Shown here piece after piece: positions 21,145 through 29,787 of a stretch of DNA of 64,000 nucleotides; position 1 is the stretch's first letter; each line of letters begins with the position of its first letter. A program made the position numbers and the translations under genes. The stretch is from Roseovarius sp. M141 (GTDB lineage: Bacteria; Pseudomonadota; Alphaproteobacteria; Rhodobacterales; Rhodobacteraceae), in NCBI RefSeq assembly GCF_024355225.1, contig NZ_VCNH01000008.1:1-64000 (forward strand), given 5' to 3'. The notes below the pieces were generated by a model that did no database searches, was not told where the DNA came from, and saw only the letters and a list, made by a program, of their open reading frames with translations.

Positions 21145-21170
21145 TCTTCCGTGCCTCGGTGTTTTGATGA

Positions 21171-21767
21171 TCAGCAAGTCTCGCGCAGCGATTTCCAAAT
21201 CGGGGTGAGTTTGCGCCGGATCGTCCGCTCATCCGGCACCTCGCCGCTATCTGACTTTTTCACGAACCATTCCTGCACTTCTCCGACCCACTCGGCCTGT
21301 GTTTCAGGAACACCGTGTTCATGAACGCGGCGAATGAGCGAGATATACATCTCATCCCAATCGTAGCGCGCGGTCGATCCTATGTGCGATGCCGGGCGCC
21401 GCAGAAGATCGAAATCCGCTTCGAAACGGCGAACGTCCTCGGCCATGATCAGCAGGTCCGCCAGCGTGACCTCGATCCCACTCGAGTGTTCCGATAACGA
21501 AACGTACTCCTCCTGGCCCAGCGGCCGCACGCGCCAAAGCCGACAGGTGGTAGGGCCAGTTCCGCAACGCCGGAACATTTGGAGAATGTCAGTGACCAGT
21601 ACAGCCCCAAATCCTGAAAGTGGCTGCAGGCCGTTGGGAAAGCCACCGATGGCCGTGACGATGTTAAAACGACCGACCGACGCCCAGCCAGCAATGTCGG
21701 CGAGCGAGCATTCCCAGCGGACCGAGGCTTCGTGTAATGTGAAATAAACGCGCGGTGGCAATGCCAT
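21171..21767 (-). CDS. Conserved hypothetical protein, convergent with integrase
   Basis: 198 aa starting MALPPRVYFTLHEASVRWECS, preceded by AAGGAGGTGAGGC, an excellent ribosome-binding site. The N-terminal ~30 residues look like a winged-helix or MerR-like DNA-binding start (LHEASVRWECSLADIAGWA). The C-terminus (DERTIRRKLTPIWKSLRE) resembles a primed HTH. No function can be assigned. The gap 21768-22112 upstream has no other gene that I can support. Confidence 0.65.
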   Translation of the reverse strand: MALPPRVYFTLHEASVRWECSLADIAGWASVGRFNIVTAIGGFPNGLQPLSGFGAVLVTDILQMFRRCGTGPTTCRLWRVRPLGQEEYVSLSEHSSGIEVTLADLLIMAEDVRRFEADFDLLRRPASHIGSTARYDWDEMYISLIRRVHEHGVPETQAEWVGEVQEWFVKKSDSGEVPDERTIRRKLTPIWKSLRETC

Positions 21768-22112
21768 GCCTCACCTCCTTTCTTATCTATTTGGCGTTGG
21801 CCAACATCCCGCACCATTGACTGAGGCGATCTCAGGCCTGGCAGGCGGGAATGGGGATCAGCCGCGCGGAAAACCCGCGACGGCGGGGCGGCAGGGAATG
21901 ATCAATCTCAGATCAATAACCATCTCATCCATATCCGCCTCCTTCTCCGTCTGATTCTCAAAACCGCTCTCCTTAAGGATGAACGCCAGAACAAATCAGG
22001 AACACAACCGAACTCCGTTCTTGACAGTTGAACTTGCTGATTGATTCGTTTCGATCCAAATCGTCCCCTCGCAAAACGTCAATAAAACAAGGGGTGGCAT
22101 CGATGCTGGCAA

Positions 22113-22211
22113 ATGAGCGCCACCCTGCGCCACCCCGCCACCCCTGCCGATCTGTTCTCGCTGTCTGACGACATCCGCCCACGCCGGGCGGCGAACAGGA
22201 GGCAGAGATGA
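22113..22211 (+). CDS. Possible 32-aa leader peptide of the phage module
   Basis: MSATLRHPATPADLFSLS… reads to a TGA that overlaps the next gene's start as ATGA. A very similar peptide stretch (TATLRHPATPADML) is encoded just upstream of the integrase at 19783-19824. The repeated peptide and the coupling argue for a real small ORF, but no strong ribosome-binding site is visible. Confidence 0.4.
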   Translation: MSATLRHPATPADLFSLSDDIRPRRAANRRQR

Positions 22212-22453
22212 TTCAATCACAGACTGAACCGGAGACGACCGCCACAGCCCTGCTGTCGGGCTGGATCAGCCGCAAGGATCTGGCCGATGCGCTGGGCGTG
22301 ACGGTCGACACCCTAGGGCGATGGGAAGCCCGGCGGGTCGGGCCGCCCTGCGTGCGGGCGGGGCGCATGGTGCTCTATCGGCGCCGCGCGGTGGAGGACT
22401 GGCTGGCCGCGCAGGAGATGCCGCGTGCCAAAACGGCAGGAGGTCGGCGATGA
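22208..22453 (+). CDS. Excisionase-like helix-turn-helix protein
   Basis: 81 aa. WISRKDLADALGVTVDTLGRWEARRVGPPCVRAGRMVLYRRRAVEDWLAAQE is a MerR/excisionase-type winged HTH covering residues ~22-70. GGAGGCAGAG precedes the ATG. Its stop overlaps the following start (ATGA), placing it first in the tightly coupled phage module 22208-26067. It could be the excisionase for the integrase at 19884 or an early regulator. Confidence 0.75.
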   Translation: MIQSQTEPETTATALLSGWISRKDLADALGVTVDTLGRWEARRVGPPCVRAGRMVLYRRRAVEDWLAAQEMPRAKTAGGRR

Positions 22454-22716
22454 ACGCGCCCACCCCCGTTCGCGGACCCCACGCGCGGGACGCGGCGCGC
22501 GCGGACTGGATCGACGAGCGGCGGCGCGAAGCTCGCGCTGTCGTGGCCGACGTGGCCCACCATTCCGACCACCTGATCCGGCTCGCCTGCAATGTGCTGA
22601 TCCGCCATGGCGAAACACCGCAGGAACGCGAGGATGCGCGCATCCTGTTGGTCGTGCTCGATGCCAGGCATCCCGGACGCGGCGACCCCCAACCGGATCC
22701 GGAGGTGTCGCGATGA
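22450..22716 (+). CDS. Hypothetical phage-module protein, 88 aa
   Basis: Starts MNAPTPVRGPHARDAARAD at 22450, overlapping the stop of the HTH gene (ATGA). Arg-rich helical N-terminus and a helix ending ETPQEREDARILLVVLDARHP. Both ends overlap neighbours by four bases, which supports it as a real gene. No recognisable domain. Confidence 0.6.
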   Translation: MNAPTPVRGPHARDAARADWIDERRREARAVVADVAHHSDHLIRLACNVLIRHGETPQEREDARILLVVLDARHPGRGDPQPDPEVSR

Positions 22717-23108
22717 GCAAGCGCAACCAACCGGAAGCCGAGATCCAGCGCGCCATCGTCCAGGCCCTGCGTTTAGTGCTACCCCGCGACGCCATCGTCC
22801 ATCACTGCGCCAATGAGGTGACCGAGGCCGGGCCGCGCGGTGCCAGGCGGCAGTCGATCCTGGTCGGCATGGGTGTCCATTGCGGCTTCGCCGATCTGAT
22901 CGTGCTTTCCGGCGGCCGCGTGCTGTTCCTCGAGGTCAAAAGCCGGACGGGCCGCTTACGCAAATCGCAGGAGGTGTTTCGCGACGCCGTGCTGGCGCAG
23001 GGCTTCGGCTGGGCGCTCGTGCGCTCGCTCGACGACGCGCTGGGCGCGTTGGCCGATCACGGGTTCACCAGCCGCGTGCAGCTTCCAGCGCGGAGGGCGT
23101 CGCCATGA
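22713..23108 (+). CDS. VRR-NUC domain nuclease
   Basis: 131 aa. The nuclease core has the expected acidic and lysine residues: GFADLIVL (Asp), then VLFLEVKSRTGRLRKSQ (Glu-x-Lys), then a C-terminal helix and strand (ALVRSLDDALGALADHG). This is the stand-alone VRR-NUC type found in phage replication modules, presumably acting on branched or single-stranded DNA during phage replication or recombination. Coupled by ATGA at both ends. A diverged partial copy lies at 40792-41112. Confidence 0.8.
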   Translation: MSKRNQPEAEIQRAIVQALRLVLPRDAIVHHCANEVTEAGPRGARRQSILVGMGVHCGFADLIVLSGGRVLFLEVKSRTGRLRKSQEVFRDAVLAQGFGWALVRSLDDALGALADHGFTSRVQLPARRASP

Positions 23109-24158
23109 GCCATGAAGCCACCAACTGGGCGATCAAGCAGCGCGGGTTGAAGCCCACAGCCAAGATCGTGCTCTGGCACCTCTGCGACCGGTTCAATCCG
23201 GATTATGGCTGCTTTCCCTCGCAGGCGCGGCTGGCGCATGATTGCGAGATCAGCCGGGCAACGCTGAACCGTCATCTCGACGGGCTGGAGGCACGCGGAC
23301 TCATTCGCCGGATCAGGGTGATAGACCCCAAGACCGGGCAGCAGCGCCCCACCCGCTATCTGCTGGGCTGCGAGCCAGGGTTTACGCCGCGCGGACCGCG
23401 CCAAACCGAGGGCGATTCAACCAATCCCTTCGAGGCAGGAGAGGCTGAAACCCCATGTCCGGATTTGAGACACGGGTCACTTGCCGAAAAATCGCATATC
23501 GACAAGGGCTTGTCGCTCGAGACAGACCCGAACCCGTGTCTCGTTTCAGAACACGGGCCCGTGTCTCAGTTTGGCGCAAACCCGTGTCTCAAAAATGACG
23601 ATTCCCGTGTCTCAAATTGCGACACTAACCTTGTAAGAGAACCACTAAGGAAACCAGTAAAGGAGGAGGAGGACGCGCAGGCGCGAGATTCCGATTTTGA
23701 TCGGTTCTTTGCAGAACTGCTCGGCGCGCTGGGCTTTGCCACCGATGCGACCCTCCCGACCTGGTGGCAGGGCTGGCCAGCGCGACAGCACGTTCGCCGC
23801 TGGATCGATGACCTCGGGCTCTCCGAAGATCGGATCATCGAGGTCGCGACCGAGTCCCGCTGCGATCACCCCAATCCGCCTGATGGCCCCAAGGCGCTGG
23901 ATCGGTTCATGGAACGCGCCGCCCAGCGTGATGCGCAGGCTGCTGCGGCAAATGCCAGCGGCTGGAAAACCAAGCGGCAGCGCAAGCGCGACGTAGGCCC
24001 TCCACCCAGCCCGGACGAGCTGGCGGCGTTCTATGCGGCCAAGGTCAACTCGGAAGCATACCTCCCCCAATGGCATGATCAGCAGCGCCATGTGCGCGGC
24101 GATGCTGGAACGCGGGCTGGTCACGGCAGAGCGGCTTCGGCAACGGGGGGTGCGGTGA
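23105..24158 (+). CDS. Phage replication initiator-like HTH protein (single homopolymer frameshift)
   Basis: About 350 aa. The N-terminal winged HTH (residues ~1-95: AKIVLWHLCDRFNPDYGCFPSQARLA … LNRHLDGLEARGLIRR) is of the HTH_36 type found in phage and plasmid initiators. A low-complexity middle encoded by the repeat array 23465-23613 and a conserved C-terminal domain (DRFFAELLGALGF … WWQGWPA) follow. A run of five C near 24064 shifts the frame and joins it to the methyltransferase as an artificial 840-codon fusion. With four C it ends at 24158 exactly like its paralogue at 42077. Confidence 0.75.
23465..23613. repeat. Iteron-like array CCCGTGTCTC inside the initiator gene
   Basis: Four direct copies of CCCGTGTCTC start at 23533, 23558, 23581 and 23604 (spacing 25, 23, 23), and one inverted copy lies at 23467-23476. 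Two of the direct copies extend to CCCGTGTCTCAAA. Spacing is not a multiple of three, so the repeats are not a repeated peptide and point to selection on DNA. The downstream sequence is A-rich. Confidence 0.85.
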
Positions 24159-25418
24159 ATGGCATGGTGTCACGTCCCCGGCACGGGTTGTCCCTCTGCG
24201 CAGGCGGCGGAGGCCTGGATCTGGGCCTCATGCTCGCCGAGCCCGGATATCACACCCGCGCCTTTGTCGAATGGGAGGAGTGGCCGCGCGCCGTGCTCAT
24301 CGCCGCCCAGCGCGCTGGGTATTTTGCCCCGGCGCCAATCTGGGATGATCTGCGCAGCTTCGATGCCCGGCCGCTCCGCGGTGCTTTTGACACCGTGCTC
24401 GCCGGGTATCCCTGCCAGCCCTTCAGCGCCGCCGGAAAGCGCGGCGGGGCCGATGATCCCCGCCACCTCTGGCCCGAGGTCGCCCGTGTTATCAGGGAAT
24501 GCCGTCCCGCATGGGTCTTTCTCGAAAACGTCCCCGGCCATGTCAGCCTCGGCCTTGAAACCGTGCTGCGAGAGCTTTGGGAGATGGGCTACACGCCTGC
24601 GGCGGGCCTGTTCAGCGCGGCAGAAGTCGGCGCGCCGCACCAGCGGCTCCGCATCTTCATCCTGGCCCACACCGATGAGCCTGCATCCCGGCACTGCCCG
24701 CTACAATCCGGCGGGGAACAGCGATTTCACCCGCAAGGCGGAAGCGCTGGCGCTGGGCATCACCAACTGGTCGACGCCGAAGGCGACGGACGGAGCGAAG
24801 GGTGGGCCCGGCCAGAGCTATGGCTCGGGCGGGATGCCTCCCCTGCCAGCGCAGGCGGCACAATGGCAGACGCCGGTGGCGGACGATCAGGTCGACCGGC
24901 TACGCGGCAAGATCAACAGCCGGGGCGAGCCCAAGCTGAGTGCGCAGGCGCTGCAATGGCCAACACCGGCGGCGCAGAACTGGAAGGGCAGCAGTCCCGC
25001 CAGCATCACGCGGTCCGATGGCAAGTCCCGGATGGATATCCTGCACTATCGCGCGGAACAGGGCTTCACCCACCCGGACCCGGCGACCCCGCCGCATGGG
25101 CGGTCCTCGCTGCACGCCCCGATCTCGCGCCCGCTCTGGGCTTCAATGATTGCCTCGCATGGGCGGGTCGTATCGCGGCGGATCCTGAAAGCCCGGGCGC
25201 GGCGGCGGCTCAATCCGCTCTTCGTCGGATGGCTGATGGGCTGGCCCATCGGGCACGCGCTCTGCGCCTGCTCGGCAACGGAGTTCACCCGCTGGCAGCA
25301 GCGCATGCGTGGCGCTCTCTCGCGGCTGCCCATGGCCTCGGGCCCTTGGATCTGGCGACCGAGCCAAGAGCCGGAGGGCCCAGCGCAGATGACTCTCTTT
25401 GAAGGATGGCTGCCATGA
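24155..25418 (+). CDS. C5-cytosine DNA methyltransferase with apparent internal frame switch
   Basis: The start GTG 24155 overlaps the initiator stop as GTGA (ATG 24164 is an alternative). The first ~170 codons give motif I (LSLCAGGGGLDLGL), motif IV with the catalytic Cys (GYPCQPFSAAG), motif VI (FLENVPG) and motif VIII (HQRLRIF). That frame stays open to 25402. The +1 frame is open from 24159 to 25418, and its second half reads WPTPAAQNWKGSSPAS … LFVGWLMGWPIGH, typical of phage methyltransferases. Its stop overlaps the next start as ATGA. Substitutions between this copy and 42074-43247 favour the +1 frame in the second half. See findings. Confidence 0.7.
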
Positions 25419-26067
25419 GCATGCAGGGACGGATTGCCCGGGCTGGCGGGACAAAGGTGAAACGCGCGCTGGGCGTGCAGGCGGCGCTGGAATGGGCGTT
25501 CCGGGTGGAAAAGGCACAGCTGGAACTGCCACCGCCGAAGGATGTGGTCGAGGAAGGCTATGGGTTTGGTCTGGAGTACGTCTTGATGCAGCGTGCCGCG
25601 CTGGGCTGCAAAGTGGATGGTGGCCAGCACAAGATGGGAAGTTACACCCATGCAGATGCCGAGGTCATCGCCGCCATCGTCGCCGGAATGCCCGACGCGC
25701 TGGGCGGCATCCGCATGGCCATCCGCGTGGCGGAACTGGCCCGCGCCGGACTGACGCCGGACTGGATGCCCGGTGTCGTGCCGCGCTGCGTTCCGGTGGA
25801 AACGCGGCAAAATCAGCATGGCATTCGGGCCGTGACGGAAGTTGTGGGCACCGAACGGGTGCTGACCCAGGGCAAATGGCGGACAGTGGAGGTGCTGGTC
25901 TGCCCCGTCACCTGGCAGTGCACCCCGAGCAGATCACCTCCGCCCGGCGCGGCTATGAGGATTGGTGGCAGGCGTTGGATTGGGTGCGCGACGGGCTGGT
26001 GGTGGGGCGGATGTTACGCGATGTTGAGGTGACGGCGGCAATGCCGAAGGTGCAGCCATGGCGGTGA
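25415..26067 (+). CDS. Conserved hypothetical phage protein (one frameshift)
   Basis: Starts MSMQGRIARAGGTKVKRALG at 25415 in an ATGA overlap. The protein has YGFGLEYVLMQRAALGCKVDGG and THADAEVIAAIVAGMP segments and is rich in aliphatic helices. A shift near 25918 moves the frame; the continuation QITSARRGYEDWWQALDWVRDGL ends at 26067. I do not recognise a domain with confidence; it resembles uncharacterised proteins in prophage early regions. A truncated paralogue is at 43244-43475. Confidence 0.55.
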
Positions 26068-26098
26068 TTGTAGCAGCGGCCTCTCTGGAAACGGCATC

Positions 26099-26126
26099 TT
26101 GTCAAATGGCATATAATCTATATATT
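26099..26126 (+). promoter_or_regulatory. Promoter of the Xre/RES toxin-antitoxin operon
   Basis: TTGTCA at 26099-26104 and TATATT at 26121-26126 with a 16-base spacer, in a markedly AT-rich patch inside GC-rich DNA. A TATAAT at 26112 is an alternative -10. AGGAG at 26135-26139 precedes the ATG at 26147. Confidence 0.5.
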
Positions 26127-26146
26127 TGTGTCACAGGAGATTTACC

Positions 26147-26560
26147 ATGCAGTTTGCCACAATCGAACCCACCGCGTCCCGCCCGGACCTTCCCGCCATC
26201 ACGGACGAGGAGGCGGCCGCCCTCGCGCGCACCACCGTGAACCTGTTCCGCGCCTGGCAGCTCAGCGATATCGAGGCCCGCACGCTGCTGGGTGATATGG
26301 CCCAGCGCACATGGGCGCGCTGGAAGGACGGCAGCATCGGCCGGATCGACCGCGATCTGCGGGCGCGCATGGCCATCCTGATGGGGATTCACAAGGGCCT
26401 GCGCTATCTCTTCAGCGATCCCGCGCGCGGCTATGCCTGGATCAGAAAGCCGAACGCGGCCTTCAACGGCCAAAGCGCGCTCGACGTCATGATGCGTGGC
26501 GAGATCACTGATCTGATCGATCTGCGCAGCTATCTGGACGCCGAGCGTGGTGCATGGTGA
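26147..26560 (+). CDS. Xre/MbcA/ParS-type antitoxin
   Basis: 137 aa. The N-terminal HTH-like region (WQLSDIEARTLLGDMAQRTWARWK) is followed by the C-terminal toxin-binding domain of the MbcA/ParS/Xre family (IRKPNAAFNGQSALDVMMRG … LRSYLDAERGAW), typical of antitoxins paired with RES toxins. The last codons overlap the toxin start. It probably represses its own promoter at 26099-26126. Confidence 0.85.
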   Translation: MQFATIEPTASRPDLPAITDEEAAALARTTVNLFRAWQLSDIEARTLLGDMAQRTWARWKDGSIGRIDRDLRARMAILMGIHKGLRYLFSDPARGYAWIRKPNAAFNGQSALDVMMRGEITDLIDLRSYLDAERGAW

Positions 26561-27248
26561 CAGCGCCGGTGCGCCGCGTGGTCTGGCCGCGCACAGCCCG
26601 GATCATCCGCTCGATCTATCCGCCGATTGACCTGTTCGAGGACATTGCCGACCCTGCCGATTGGGAGGCGCTGGCCTCGTACCGAGGCCAAGTTCAACCC
26701 GCGTATCCGTGACAGCATCGGCGATCTCGCAAAGGTCCCCGAGGACCGACGCATCACAGGAACCGGCGCAAGCTGGGTCATGGGCCCCCTTTGTTCACTG
26801 CTCGCCTTTGCGGCCGGGACGGTTCACCGATGGGACGTTTGGCCTGTACTACGCGGGCGACAGCACCGAGGTGGCGATTGCCGAAACCATCCACCACCAC
26901 ACGAAAACCATGCTGGTTACGGATGAAGCCCCCGGCTGGACATCGCAGTTCCGCGAGCTGATCGGGTCTGTCGATGCCGAATTTGACGATGTCTCCGGGA
27001 TGGATGACCTGCTGCACCCGGATGACTATGCCGCCTCTCAGGTCTTCGGTGCCCAGCGCCGCGCGGCGGGCTCCGACGGCATAACCTGGCCCAGTGTGAG
27101 GTTTGCGGGCGGCAACTGCATCGCCGCATTCTGGCCGGATGTGGTTCCGATCCCCGCACAGGGGGCGCATTTCGCTTATCACTGGAATGGGAGCGCGGTC
27201 GATTATGTTAAGAGGCTGGATACTGGAGAGACCATTGGGGTCCATTAG
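26554..27248 (+). pseudogene. RES-domain toxin with two single-base frameshifts
   Basis: Begins MVTAPVRRVVWPRTARIIRSIYPPIDLFEDIADPADW. One extra base near 26679 and one in the G run near 26783 shift the frame. Joined, the pieces read TEAKFNPRIRDSIGDLAKVP, then FTDGTFGLYYAGDSTEVAIAETIHHH and FAGGNCIAAFWPD, the RES core with its conserved Arg, Tyr, Glu and Ser-type positions. RES toxins degrade NAD+. The antitoxin is intact, so either the toxin is inactivated or these are sequencing errors. Confidence 0.75.
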
Positions 27249-27393
27249 CATTGAACCGGAATGATCAGACGTTGCAGTGCAGCCTACTCACCACTACGAT
27301 TAGATCGGCTACGGCCGTAAAAAAGCTCAATTCATTCAATAAAATGCCGCCATCAACTGATCTAGCATCTCATCAGGACTGCAAAACTCGCTC

Positions 27394-29787
27394 ATGAACC
27401 AAATTGCTCACAACAGGCTCGTCTCTTTCATATGGTCTATCGCTGACGACTGCCTTCGCGACGTTTATGTCCGGGGGAAATACCGTGATGTCATCTTGCC
27501 GATGGTCGTGCTGCGTCGCCTCGATACCCTTCTGGAACCCACGAAAGCCGAGGTTCTAGAGGAGGTCCGCTTTCAGAAGGACGAAATGAAGGCGATCGAA
27601 CTGGACGATGCCCCACTCAAGGCGGCCTCCGGTTACGTATTTTTCAACACCAGCAAATGGACGTTGAAACAGCTTCACGCCACCGCCACCAACAACCAGC
27701 AGATCCTGTTGGCCAACGTGGAAGACTACCTGGGCGGGTTCAGCGACAACGTCAAAGAGATCATCCAGCGATTCAAGCTACTGGAACAGATGCGCCACAT
27801 GGCCGACAAGCAGGTCCTGCTGGACGTGCTGGAAAAGTTCATCTCGCCGTACATCAACCTGACGCCGCACCTGCTCGAGGATCCCGAAGGCAATGCCATG
27901 CCCGGCCTCAGCAACCTTGGTATGGGATATGTGTTCGAAGAACTGATCCGCAAATTCAACGAGGAAAACAACGAAGAGGCGGGCGAACACTTCACACCGC
28001 GTGAGGTGATCCACCTGATGACCCACCTGGTCTTCGATCCGATCCGGGACCGGCTGCCCCCCGTCATGACCATCTACGACCCCGCCTGCGGCAGTGGCGG
28101 CATGCTGACGGAATCGCAAAACTACATCATCGACCCCGAGGGCCAGATCAAGGCGACCGGCGACGTCTACCTTTATGGCAAGGAAATCAACGACGAAACC
28201 TATGCCATCTGCAAATCCGACATGATGATCAAGGGCAACAATCCCGAGAACATCAAGGTCGGCTCGACCCTGTCCACCGACGAATTCGCCGCACATCGTT
28301 TCGACTTCATGCTGTCCAACCCGCCCTACGGCAAAAGCTGGAACAGCGAGCTGAAACACATCAAGGACGGCAAGGATGTCATCGACCCCCGCTTCAAGGT
28401 CGATCTCAACGATTACTGGGGCAAAACCGAAACCTTGGACGCCACCCCGCGCTCCAGCGACGGCCAACTGCTGTTCCTGATGGAAATGGTGGGCAAGATG
28501 AAGTCCACCAAGGACAGCCCCATCGGTGCGCGCATTGCGTCGGTGCATAACGGCTCCAGCCTGTTCACCGGCGACGCGGGCAGTGGCGAATCCAACATTC
28601 GCCGCCATATCATCGAAAACGACATGCTGGATACGATCATCCAGCTGCCCAACAACCTGTTCTACAACACCGGCATCACCACCTACATCTGGCTTCTGAC
28701 CAACGCCAAGCCCGAGACGCGCCGCGGCAAGGTCCAGCTGATCGACGCTAACCTGCTGTTCCGCAAGCTGCGCAAGAACCTTGGCGACAAGAACTGCGAA
28801 TTCGCGCCTCAACATATCGACGAAATCGTCGCCGCGCATCTCGCCTTCCAACCGGTCGAGCGCCGGATCGACGGGAACGGTGATCCGACAGGCATTGCCG
28901 TGCAGATCTTCGACAACACCGATTTCGGCTATCACAAGGTCACCATCGAACGCCCCGACCGTCGCCGCGCCCAATTCAGCGCGGAACGGTTGGAAACGCT
29001 GCGGTTCGACAAATCCCTGCGCGAACCGATGGCGCATCTTTGGGCCGAGCATGGTGAGGAGGTCTATCAGCCCGGTTTTCTGAAATCGCAGGCCAAGGCG
29101 ATCCAAACCTGGTGCGAGGAACAGGACATCACCCTGAACGCCAAACAGCGCGGCAAGCTGGTCGATACGGCGCTCTGGGTCCGTCTGCGCGATCTGGTCG
29201 CGGTGGGCATGCAGCTGATGCAGGCTGTCGGCACCGAAGAGACCGCCGATTTCAACGCCTTTCGCGATAAGGTGGCCAAGATCCTGAAGGCCCGCAAGAT
29301 CAAGCTATCCGCTACTGAGCGGAACGCGATCCTGAACGCGGTCAGCTGGTATGCCGAGGATGCGGAGAAGGTCGTCGACAAATCCCGCAAACTCAGCGCG
29401 TCTGAGCTGAAGGCGATCACGGCCCGGTTGGGCTGTGACTTGGAGGAGCTTGCTGATTTTGGTCTTTATCGCCAGCCCGACGGCAATTTCCTGACCTATG
29501 AGACCAGCAGTGACTTGCGCGATAGCGAGGCAGTGCCGCTGAAAGACAGCATCCACCGCTATTTCCGCGCCGAGGTGCAGCCGCATGTGGCCGAGGCCTG
29601 GATTAACCTGGATACGGTGAAGATCGGGTACGAGATCAGCTTCAACAAATACTTCTACCGCCACAAGCCGCTGCGCAGCCTGGATGCCGTGACGCAGGAT
29701 ATTCTTGCGCTGGAGGAAAAGGCTGACGGGCTGATGGCAGATATTCTTGGGGTCGAGATCGCTACCAAGCTGGAGCCAGCAGAATGA
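27394..29787 (+). CDS. hsdM: Type I restriction-modification system, methyltransferase subunit M
   Basis: 797 aa. An N-terminal helical domain (HsdM_N) is followed by the N6-adenine methyltransferase fold: SAM motif YDPACGSGGML near residue 228 and catalytic SNPPYGKSW near residue 308. A ~300-residue C-terminal extension with helical segments makes it longer than E. coli HsdM (~530 aa), as in the long-M subfamily. The stop overlaps hsdS as ATGA. Together with S it methylates adenine and with R forms the restriction complex. No frameshift. Confidence 0.95.
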   Translation: MNQIAHNRLVSFIWSIADDCLRDVYVRGKYRDVILPMVVLRRLDTLLEPTKAEVLEEVRFQKDEMKAIELDDAPLKAASGYVFFNTSKWTLKQLHATATNNQQILLANVEDYLGGFSDNVKEIIQRFKLLEQMRHMADKQVLLDVLEKFISPYINLTPHLLEDPEGNAMPGLSNLGMGYVFEELIRKFNEENNEEAGEHFTPREVIHLMTHLVFDPIRDRLPPVMTIYDPACGSGGMLTESQNYIIDPEGQIKATGDVYLYGKEINDETYAICKSDMMIKGNNPENIKVGSTLSTDEFAAHRFDFMLSNPPYGKSWNSELKHIKDGKDVIDPRFKVDLNDYWGKTETLDATPRSSDGQLLFLMEMVGKMKSTKDSPIGARIASVHNGSSLFTGDAGSGESNIRRHIIENDMLDTIIQLPNNLFYNTGITTYIWLLTNAKPETRRGKVQLIDANLLFRKLRKNLGDKNCEFAPQHIDEIVAAHLAFQPVERRIDGNGDPTGIAVQIFDNTDFGYHKVTIERPDRRRAQFSAERLETLRFDKSLREPMAHLWAEHGEEVYQPGFLKSQAKAIQTWCEEQDITLNAKQRGKLVDTALWVRLRDLVAVGMQLMQAVGTEETADFNAFRDKVAKILKARKIKLSATERNAILNAVSWYAEDAEKVVDKSRKLSASELKAITARLGCDLEELADFGLYRQPDGNFLTYETSSDLRDSEAVPLKDSIHRYFRAEVQPHVAEAWINLDTVKIGYEISFNKYFYRHKPLRSLDAVTQDILALEEKADGLMADILGVEIATKLEPAE

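Larger units (their letters stand above)
22785..25646. repeat. Replication module, first copy (paralogous to 40792-43475)
   Basis: VRR-NUC, initiator, C5-methyltransferase and the following unknown gene occur in the same order and orientation at 40792-43475. Gene ends and overlaps match. Sequence is highly similar but diverged, with many third-position substitutions and an unrelated stretch inside the initiator gene. The similarity begins near CGCGACGCCATC (22785) and ends at AGTTACA (25646). Confidence 0.9.

Noticed and set aside
23465..23613. CRISPR array
   Set aside because: Repeats are only ~10 bp, spacers are 13-15 bp and part of an open coding frame, and there is no cas gene.
22880..25402. 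An 840-codon fusion of initiator and DNA methyltransferase
   Set aside because: Created by one extra C near 24064. The paralogue at 41109-42077 ends separately with a coupled stop, so the fusion is not real.
27778..29106. A 442-codon minus-strand ORF opposite hsdM
   Set aside because: It mirrors the hsdM codons; hsdM has full family motifs and the antisense frame shows none.
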